From NCBI GenBank assembly GCA_964633145.1, contig CAZWFE010000002.1, positions 1 through 64,000 on the forward strand: 64,000 nucleotides of DNA, written 5' to 3'. Made by a program: the position numbers and the translations under genes. This document shows, piece after piece, positions 58,768-64,000 of this stretch. The notes under the pieces were generated by a model. That model searched no databases. It saw only the letters and a list, made by a program, of their open reading frames with translations, and was not told where the DNA came from. Source of the DNA: CAJXSD01 sp964633145. GTDB taxonomy: Bacteria; Pseudomonadota; Alphaproteobacteria; Rhodobacterales; Rhodobacteraceae. Positions within the stretch are counted from its first letter, which is position 1, and the number at the start of each line of letters is the position of its first letter.

Positions 58768-61626
58768 ATGACCGATTTGAAAACCATTCAGGTCCGCGGC
58801 GCGCGCGAACACAATTTGAAATCCATCGATGTCGATATCCCGCGTGATCAATTCGTGGTCATTACGGGGTTGTCAGGATCAGGGAAATCATCCCTTGCCT
58901 TTGATACCATCTACGCCGAGGGCCAGCGCCGCTATGTCGAAAGCCTGTCAGCCTATGCGCGTCAGTTTTTGGATATGATGGAAAAACCGGATGTGGATCA
59001 TATCAGCGGCCTAAGCCCCGCAATTTCGATCGAACAAAAAACCACATCTAAAAACCCCCGTTCAACCGTTGGAACAGTCACCGAAATTTACGACTATATG
59101 CGGCTGCTCTTTGCCCGCGCGGGCACGCCCTATAGCCCCGCGACTGGCATGCCGATCGAGGCGCAACAGGTCCAAGATATGGTCGATCGCGTCATGGCCA
59201 TGGAGGAGGGCACGCGCGCCCACCTGTTGGCGCCAATCGTGCGGGATCGCAAGGGCGAATATCGCAAAGAGTTTTTGGAACTGCGCAAGCAGGGATTTCA
59301 ACGGGTCAAAGTGGATGGTCAGTTTTATGAATTGGACGAACCACCCACACTAGATAAGAAATACCGCCACGATATTGATGTGGTTGTGGACCGCATCGTA
59401 GTACGCGAAGGTATGGATACTAGGCTGGCAGACAGTTTCCGGACCGCGCTGGATTTGGCCGATGGGATTGCAATTTTGGAAACGGCCCCGCGCGACGGCG
59501 ATCCGGAACGGATCACATTTTCAGAAAACTTTGCCTGTCCTGTCAGTGGCTTTACCATTCCTGAAATTGAACCGCGCCTGTTTTCGTTCAACGCGCCCTT
59601 TGGGGCTTGTCCGCAATGCGACGGGTTGGGGATGGAACTGTTCTTTGACGAACGCTTGGTCGTGCCCGATCAGATGTTAAAGGTTCGTGATGGCGCATTG
59701 GCCCCGTGGCGCAAGGGGAAATCCCCATATTTCCTGCAAACAATCGAAGCGATTGCCAAACACTACGAATTTGACCAAAACGCCCGTTGGAAAGATCTGC
59801 CCGCCCATGTCAAACAGGTGTTTTTGCATGGCTCAGGTGACGAAGAAATCCAGTTCCGCTACGACGAAGGTGGCCGGATTTATCAGGTTAGCCGCGTGTT
59901 CGAAGGTGTCATTCCCAACATGGAACGCCGCTACCGAGAAACCGACAGCAATTGGATCCGCGAAGAATTCGAACAATATCAAAATAACCGCCCCTGTGGC
60001 ACCTGCGACGGCTATCGCCTAAAGCAAGAGGCATTGGCCGTCAAAATCGCGGGCGTTCATATTGGCCAAGTTGTGCAAATGTCCATCCGCGAGGCATATG
60101 CATGGTGCGAAACCGTCCCCAAACAATTAACCAAGCAGAAAAATGAAATTGCGCGCGCGATATTGAAAGAAATTCGCGAACGCCTAGGCTTTCTAAATAA
60201 CGTGGGTCTGGAATACTTAACCCTCAGCCGAAATGCGGGAACATTGTCGGGCGGCGAAAGCCAGCGGATCAGACTGGCCAGCCAAATTGGATCGGGCCTG
60301 ACGGGCGTCCTTTATGTGCTGGACGAACCCTCGATTGGGTTGCATCAACGCGATAATGATCGTTTGCTGACCACATTGAAAAATCTGCGCGATCAGGGCA
60401 ACACAGTAATCGTTGTCGAACACGACGAAGAGGCCATCCGCGAGGCGGACTATGTGTTCGATATCGGGCCAGGGGCCGGCGTACACGGCGGACAGGTTGT
60501 CAGCCACGGATCACCCAAACACGTGGCCAGCGATCCCAATTCATTAACGGGCCAGTATCTATCCGGTAAACGCGAAATCTCCGTGCCGGCGGAACGCCGC
60601 AAAGGCAATGGCAAAAAACTGACCGTTGTGAATGCGGTTGGCAACAACCTGAAAAATGTCACGGTTGATTATCCTTTGGGGAAATTTGTATGCGTCACTG
60701 GGGTATCCGGCGGTGGGAAATCAACGCTGACCATCGAAACCCTGTTCAAAACCGCATCAATGCGCTTGAACGGCGCGAAACAGGCCCCAGCGCCCTGCGA
60801 TACGATCAAAGGGTTGGAGTTATTGGACAAAGTGATCGATATTGACCAACGCCCCATCGGGCGCACGCCACGGTCCAATCCGGCCACATACACTGGTGCC
60901 TTTACCCCCATTCGCGAATGGTTCGCAGGCCTGCCCGAGGCAAAAACCCGCGGCTATAAACCGGGCCGTTTTTCCTTTAACGTCAAAGGCGGCCGATGCG
61001 AGGCCTGTCAGGGCGATGGTGTCATCAAAATCGAAATGCATTTCCTGCCAGATGTCTATGTCACTTGCGAAACCTGCCATGGTGCACGCTATAACCGTGA
61101 AACCCTTGAGGTGAAATTCAAAGGCAAATCCATCGCAGATGTTTTGGACATGACCGTCGAAGACGCCCAACAATTTTTCCAAGCCGTTCCCTCCATTCGC
61201 GAAAAAATGGATGCCTTGGTGCGGGTTGGATTGGGTTATATCAAAGTGGGCCAACAGGCCACCACATTGTCTGGCGGCGAAGCGCAGCGTGTCAAATTGT
61301 CCAAAGAATTGGCGCGCCGCTCAACGGGCAAAACGCTCTATATCCTCGATGAACCGACCACTGGCTTACATTTCGAAGATGTCCGTAAATTGCTTGAGGT
61401 GCTGCATGAACTGGTCGAACAAGGCAATTCCGTCATTGTCATCGAACATAACCTCGATGTTGTGAAAACGGCTGATTGGATTATCGACATCGGCCCCGAG
61501 GGCGGCGATGGTGGTGGGACTGTCGTGGCCACTGGTACGCCCGAGGATGTGGCCAAAGTCGGCGCAAGCCACACAGGCCATTACCTAAAAGACATGCTCA
61601 ACCCAAAACGTACCGCGGCTGAGTAA
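58768..61626 (+). CDS. uvrA: UvrABC excision nuclease subunit A
   Basis: A 952-residue DNA damage sensor of nucleotide excision repair. Two ABC modules have Walker A GLSGSGKSS and GVSGGGKST, signatures LSGGESQRIRLA and LSGGEAQRVKLSKEL, and zinc modules CPQC/CGTC and CEAC/CETC. Length is typical. It is a single transcript with a stem-loop 33 nt after the stop. Confidence 0.97.
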   Translation: MTDLKTIQVRGAREHNLKSIDVDIPRDQFVVITGLSGSGKSSLAFDTIYAEGQRRYVESLSAYARQFLDMMEKPDVDHISGLSPAISIEQKTTSKNPRSTVGTVTEIYDYMRLLFARAGTPYSPATGMPIEAQQVQDMVDRVMAMEEGTRAHLLAPIVRDRKGEYRKEFLELRKQGFQRVKVDGQFYELDEPPTLDKKYRHDIDVVVDRIVVREGMDTRLADSFRTALDLADGIAILETAPRDGDPERITFSENFACPVSGFTIPEIEPRLFSFNAPFGACPQCDGLGMELFFDERLVVPDQMLKVRDGALAPWRKGKSPYFLQTIEAIAKHYEFDQNARWKDLPAHVKQVFLHGSGDEEIQFRYDEGGRIYQVSRVFEGVIPNMERRYRETDSNWIREEFEQYQNNRPCGTCDGYRLKQEALAVKIAGVHIGQVVQMSIREAYAWCETVPKQLTKQKNEIARAILKEIRERLGFLNNVGLEYLTLSRNAGTLSGGESQRIRLASQIGSGLTGVLYVLDEPSIGLHQRDNDRLLTTLKNLRDQGNTVIVVEHDEEAIREADYVFDIGPGAGVHGGQVVSHGSPKHVASDPNSLTGQYLSGKREISVPAERRKGNGKKLTVVNAVGNNLKNVTVDYPLGKFVCVTGVSGGGKSTLTIETLFKTASMRLNGAKQAPAPCDTIKGLELLDKVIDIDQRPIGRTPRSNPATYTGAFTPIREWFAGLPEAKTRGYKPGRFSFNVKGGRCEACQGDGVIKIEMHFLPDVYVTCETCHGARYNRETLEVKFKGKSIADVLDMTVEDAQQFFQAVPSIREKMDALVRVGLGYIKVGQQATTLSGGEAQRVKLSKELARRSTGKTLYILDEPTTGLHFEDVRKLLEVLHELVEQGNSVIVIEHNLDVVKTADWIIDIGPEGGDGGGTVVATGTPEDVAKVGASHTGHYLKDMLNPKRTAAE

Positions 61627-61658
61627 ACTGCCAGCGCGCCGTCAACATTTTGGCTGAC

Positions 61659-61681
61659 CCAGCCGCCTTTCGCGCGGCTGG
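61659..61681 (+). terminator. Stem-loop after uvrA
   Basis: CCAGCCGC and GCGGCTGG form an 8-bp stem with a 7-nt loop. The following sequence CATGCTTTGATG has only a weak T content, so efficiency is doubtful. Confidence 0.5.
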
Positions 61682-61711
61682 CATGCTTTGATGACGCAAT
61701 AACCTAGAAAA

Positions 61712-61771
61712 ACAGGACATTTTTTGTCTAAAAATATCCTCGCCGAAGGCATGCACCCCCATAGGGGTGCA
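61712..61771 (-). terminator. Hairpin plus TATTTTT-CAAAAAATG tail after the DUF2892 gene
   Basis: TGCACCCC and GGGGTGCA (61752-61771) form an 8-bp stem 15 nt after the stop codon. On the minus strand GAGGATATTTTTAGACAAAAAATG follows. It matches the composite at 10044-10087. Confidence 0.6.
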
Positions 61772-61785
61772 TTAACGATCCAGAA

Positions 61786-61989
61786 TCAGTCTTTCTTGGC
61801 AGCGCAGGTGTTGATCCCCAAAATGCTATACAGCAGACAATTTGACATCAAGCCGGTTGCCAGTGGGATAATTCCCAACAGATATAACCAGCTATAGGTG
61901 GCGTCTGTGTTGAAAAAATACCCTGCGATCAGTGCCAGGCCGACGACAATTCGTAAAATGCGATCAATGCCGCCTACGTTCTTTTTCAT
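61786..61989 (-). CDS. DUF2892 (YgaP-like) inner-membrane protein
   Basis: A 67-residue protein with two transmembrane helices (about 13-29 and 33-55) and the DUF2892 pattern KNVGGIDRILRIVVGLAL. It resembles the membrane part of YgaP without its rhodanese domain. Cysteines in SNCLLYSILGINTC are conserved in the family. GAGGG precedes the ATG. The function is unknown; links to sulfide handling in relatives are speculative here. Confidence 0.88.
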   Translation of the reverse strand: MKKNVGGIDRILRIVVGLALIAGYFFNTDATYSWLYLLGIIPLATGLMSNCLLYSILGINTCAAKKD

Positions 61990-62045
61990 AATAGTCCCTC
62001 ACAACATATATATAAATTTGAATATATACTAAATTCAAGTAATGA

Positions 62046-62082
62046 CAATAAAAAAATGGCCCAAGCTGAGCTGGGCCATTTT
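62046..62082 (-). terminator. Rho-independent terminator of the liv operon segment
   Basis: AAAATGGCCCA and TGGGCCATTTT form an 11-bp stem with an 8-nt loop, followed on the minus strand by TTTTATTG. It lies a few bases after the livM stop. Confidence 0.85.
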
Positions 62083-62087
62083 CTATG

Positions 62088-63389
62088 TTATTTTTCTGGG
62101 ATCAAACCCCTTGGGCTAAATCGTAGCACTAACAACAGGATCAATCCCATTGTGAACAATCGCATGTGCGCCACACTATCCAGCAGGTGCAAACGCAGCG
62201 CGCTGTCTTCGGCCATGCCGCTGGTAACGATGTTCATCAGCCATTGACCTAACGGCTCCACTTGAACCCATAAAAACCAGATCAGAAATCCGCCCAATAC
62301 GGCCCCGAAGTTGTTACCTGATCCACCAACAATCACCATAACCCAGATCAGGAATGTGTACCGCAACGGTTGATATGTTCCTGGGGTCAGCTGTCCATCA
62401 AGGGTTGTCATCATTGCGCCCGCGATACCACAAATTGCCGAGCCTAAGATAAAGATCTGCAAATGCCGGTGTGTGACGTTCTTGCCCATTGCTTCGGCTG
62501 CGACTTCGTTATCGCGGATGGCGCGCATCATGCGTCCCCATGGGCTGTTTAGCGACAATTGCGCCATTACCAGCAAAATCACCAAAACGGCTGTGAACAA
62601 CAGCGAATAGCTGAATTTCACATAGAGTGACGATGCCGTGACAGGATCAAATCCCCATTGGGTGGCTTTGTCGACGAATTCAGCAGATTGTTGTAAATCA
62701 ACTTCGCGCGCGACGGGGCGGTCCAAACCGATAACGTTTTTAACGCCACGGGCCAACCAATCTTCGTTTTTCATAATGGCAATGACGATTTCCGCGATGC
62801 CCAAGGTGGCAATCGCCAGATAATCAGACCGCAGGCCCAATGCTGTTTTACCGATAATCCAGGCTGCAGCTGCGGCCAAGACACCACCAATGGGCCATGC
62901 CATTAAAATGGGCAAACCCAAGCCACCAATATTGCCCTGTAATGCGGGATTGATCGCCTCGATCGCAGCAACGGCTGGGTCGAATACAGCGCGGTAGATG
63001 AAAAAACCAACAATCAGAACAGCCGTTGCGCCGAAAAATCGTATTCTGCCGGCTGGCAACGTTTTGATGGCAAACCCTGTCGCTATAATCGCCAACACTC
63101 CAAGAACCAGTGCTGCGATTAATCCCAAGCCGCCTGCAGACCAGGCCTCGCCGACAGGATCGGATGAAACCAAAACGGTTGCCAAGCCACCCAGTGCAAC
63201 AAAGCCCATGACACCCACGTTAAACAGGCCAGCAAAGCCCCACTGCAGGTTCACACCTAAGGCCATGATTGCGCTGATTAAGCCCATGTTGACGATCAAC
63301 AGCGCCGAGTTCCAGCTTTGAATCATGCCGGTCATCACAATTAAACCTGCGACAATGGCAAAGAGGCCGATGTTTTTTGTACGTTCCAT
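62088..63389 (-). CDS. livM: Branched-chain amino acid ABC transporter permease LivM
   Basis: A 433-residue inner-membrane permease with about 10 helices and the family segments GLFNVGVMGFVALGGLA, ALRSDYLAIATLGIAEI and the EAA-like GRMMRAIRDNEVAAEAMGKNV. Together with LivH it forms the membrane channel of the Liv importer. Its length exceeds many LivM proteins because of an internal insertion (about residues 90-130). It overlaps livH by one base (TGATG). LivG, LivF and the binding protein are not within the window. Confidence 0.9.
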   Translation of the reverse strand: MERTKNIGLFAIVAGLIVMTGMIQSWNSALLIVNMGLISAIMALGVNLQWGFAGLFNVGVMGFVALGGLATVLVSSDPVGEAWSAGGLGLIAALVLGVLAIIATGFAIKTLPAGRIRFFGATAVLIVGFFIYRAVFDPAVAAIEAINPALQGNIGGLGLPILMAWPIGGVLAAAAAWIIGKTALGLRSDYLAIATLGIAEIVIAIMKNEDWLARGVKNVIGLDRPVAREVDLQQSAEFVDKATQWGFDPVTASSLYVKFSYSLLFTAVLVILLVMAQLSLNSPWGRMMRAIRDNEVAAEAMGKNVTHRHLQIFILGSAICGIAGAMMTTLDGQLTPGTYQPLRYTFLIWVMVIVGGSGNNFGAVLGGFLIWFLWVQVEPLGQWLMNIVTSGMAEDSALRLHLLDSVAHMRLFTMGLILLLVLRFSPRGLIPEK

Positions 63390-64000
63390 CAGTATGCCTT
63401 TCCTTTGAACAGTCCCGTTGGGCGGAACAGCAGCACGACAATCAAAATCATAAAGCTAACCGCAAATTTATAATCAGTTGACAACAGTTGCACCAAACCA
63501 GAGGGTTCAAGCGTTTCTGGCAACCAATATCCCAACACTTTTTTCCACGCATATGTGATCATCACCTCAGAAAAGGCGACAACAAAACCGCCCGCAATCG
63601 CGCCCAATGGGCTGCCCAAGCCGCCCACAATCGCACTGGCAAAGATTGGCAGCAGCAATTGGAAATAGGTGAACGGTTTGAACGATTTATCCAAACCATA
63701 CAAAACACCCGCGATTGTTGCCAGTGCAGCCACGATGATCCATGTGACGGCAACAACACGTTCCGGGCTGATCCCGGATAACAATGCAAGATCTTCGTTA
63801 TCGGAATAGGCACGCATCGATTTGCCAGTGCGCGTTTTGTTTAGGAACCAAAACAACAGCGCCACGGCAATGGCAGCTGTAACAACAGTGATGGCTTGGG
63901 TCGATTTGATGGCCAAGCCTTCGTCTAGGCCCGTCATATTTTTGAATTCACGCGCCTTGATCAAAAACCGTTCGCCGTCGCGGAATTGTTGTTCATTGGG
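63389..64000 (-). CDS. livH: Branched-chain amino acid ABC transporter permease LivH, partial
   Basis: The C-terminal 203 residues of LivH; the reading frame stays open to the window edge (PNEQQFRDGERFLIK ... precedes the visible part), so the start lies outside. It shows about five helices, the EAA-like motif GKSMRAYSDNEDLALLSGIS and the typical end segment FMILIVVLLFRPTGLFKGKAY. It is translationally coupled to livM. Confidence 0.9.
   Translation of the reverse strand, partial: PNEQQFRDGERFLIKAREFKNMTGLDEGLAIKSTQAITVVTAAIAVALLFWFLNKTRTGKSMRAYSDNEDLALLSGISPERVVAVTWIIVAALATIAGVLYGLDKSFKPFTYFQLLLPIFASAIVGGLGSPLGAIAGGFVVAFSEVMITYAWKKVLGYWLPETLEPSGLVQLLSTDYKFAVSFMILIVVLLFRPTGLFKGKAY

Overview
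The window looks like a chromosomal segment of a marine alphaproteobacterium of the Rhodobacteraceae/Roseobacter group. The evidence is the gene content and order: a yceD-rpmF-plsX-fabH-ihfA-merR-tRNA-Pro block, a pdhA-pdhB-pdhC operon in which E1 beta carries its own lipoyl domain, a zwf-pgl-pgi operon, a DksA with a reduced zinc finger, the long alphaproteobacterial dCTP deaminase, and an OlsB-type ornithine acyltransferase. Base composition is close to balanced and fairly even. I see no insertion sequence, prophage, integrase or CRISPR array. Two runs of 100 N (2186-2285 and 23360-23459) are assembly gaps. Each breaks a reading frame that must be continuous, so 100 is a placeholder length and not a measured one.

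Layout. 1-1.2 kb: two tandem RDD membrane proteins. 1.2-7.8 kb (minus strand): pyruvate dehydrogenase E1 alpha, E1 beta and E2, an FtsB/DivIC-like protein, class I fructose-bisphosphate aldolase and phosphoglycerate kinase. 7.9-10 kb: a cytoplasmic and an exported cyclophilin that overlap, and a DUF3179 protein. 10-13.4 kb: tyrS, anmK and an orphan radical SAM protein. 13.6-17.4 kb: zwf-pgl-pgi behind a LacI-type palindrome. 17.4-20.3 kb (minus): MoxR ATPase, a 54-residue membrane protein, a VWA protein and an M48 protease. 20.4-25.1 kb: dksA, a flavin monooxygenase, exonuclease III, a tandem-repeat small protein interrupted by a gap, an uncharacterised 366-residue protein, and an IscA/ErpA-type Fe-S protein. 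25.1-33.5 kb: dGTPase, Na+/H+ antiporter, argS, a SPOR protein, nagZ, scpA and scpB.

33.5-39 kb (minus): dCTP deaminase, tRNA-Pro(GGG), a MerR regulator, ihfA, fabH, plsX, rpmF and yceD. 39-42.1 kb: bamE, olsB and an ABC-F ATPase. 42.1-45 kb: a Rieske oxygenase with a translationally coupled small protein, an XRE-type regulator and a hypothetical gene. 45-47.5 kb (minus): ilvB-ilvN behind a complete transcription attenuator with a Val-rich leader peptide. 47.7-49 kb: rpsF-rpsR-rplI. 49-51.9 kb: an unexplained 13-bp inverted repeat, a bactofilin, Mrp, DUF1330 and a Tat-exported DUF882 protein. 52.1-56.3 kb: an L,D-transpeptidase and lpxD-acp-ketosynthase. 56.4-61.6 kb: an MFS carrier, glucokinase and uvrA. 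61.7-64 kb: a DUF2892 membrane protein and livM-livH, with livH running off the window.

How the genes fit together. Much of the segment is central carbon flow (glk, pgi, zwf, pgl, fba, pgk, PDH), envelope building and recycling (plsX, fabH, lpxD, olsB, bamE, nagZ, anmK, L,D-transpeptidase, bactofilin, DUF882), and housekeeping. The best candidates for something undescribed are the tandem 21-residue-repeat protein with its 366-residue neighbour (23.1-24.8 kb) and the inverted-repeat element at 49.3 kb. The ilv attenuator is a clear regulatory device that an ordinary gene list would miss.
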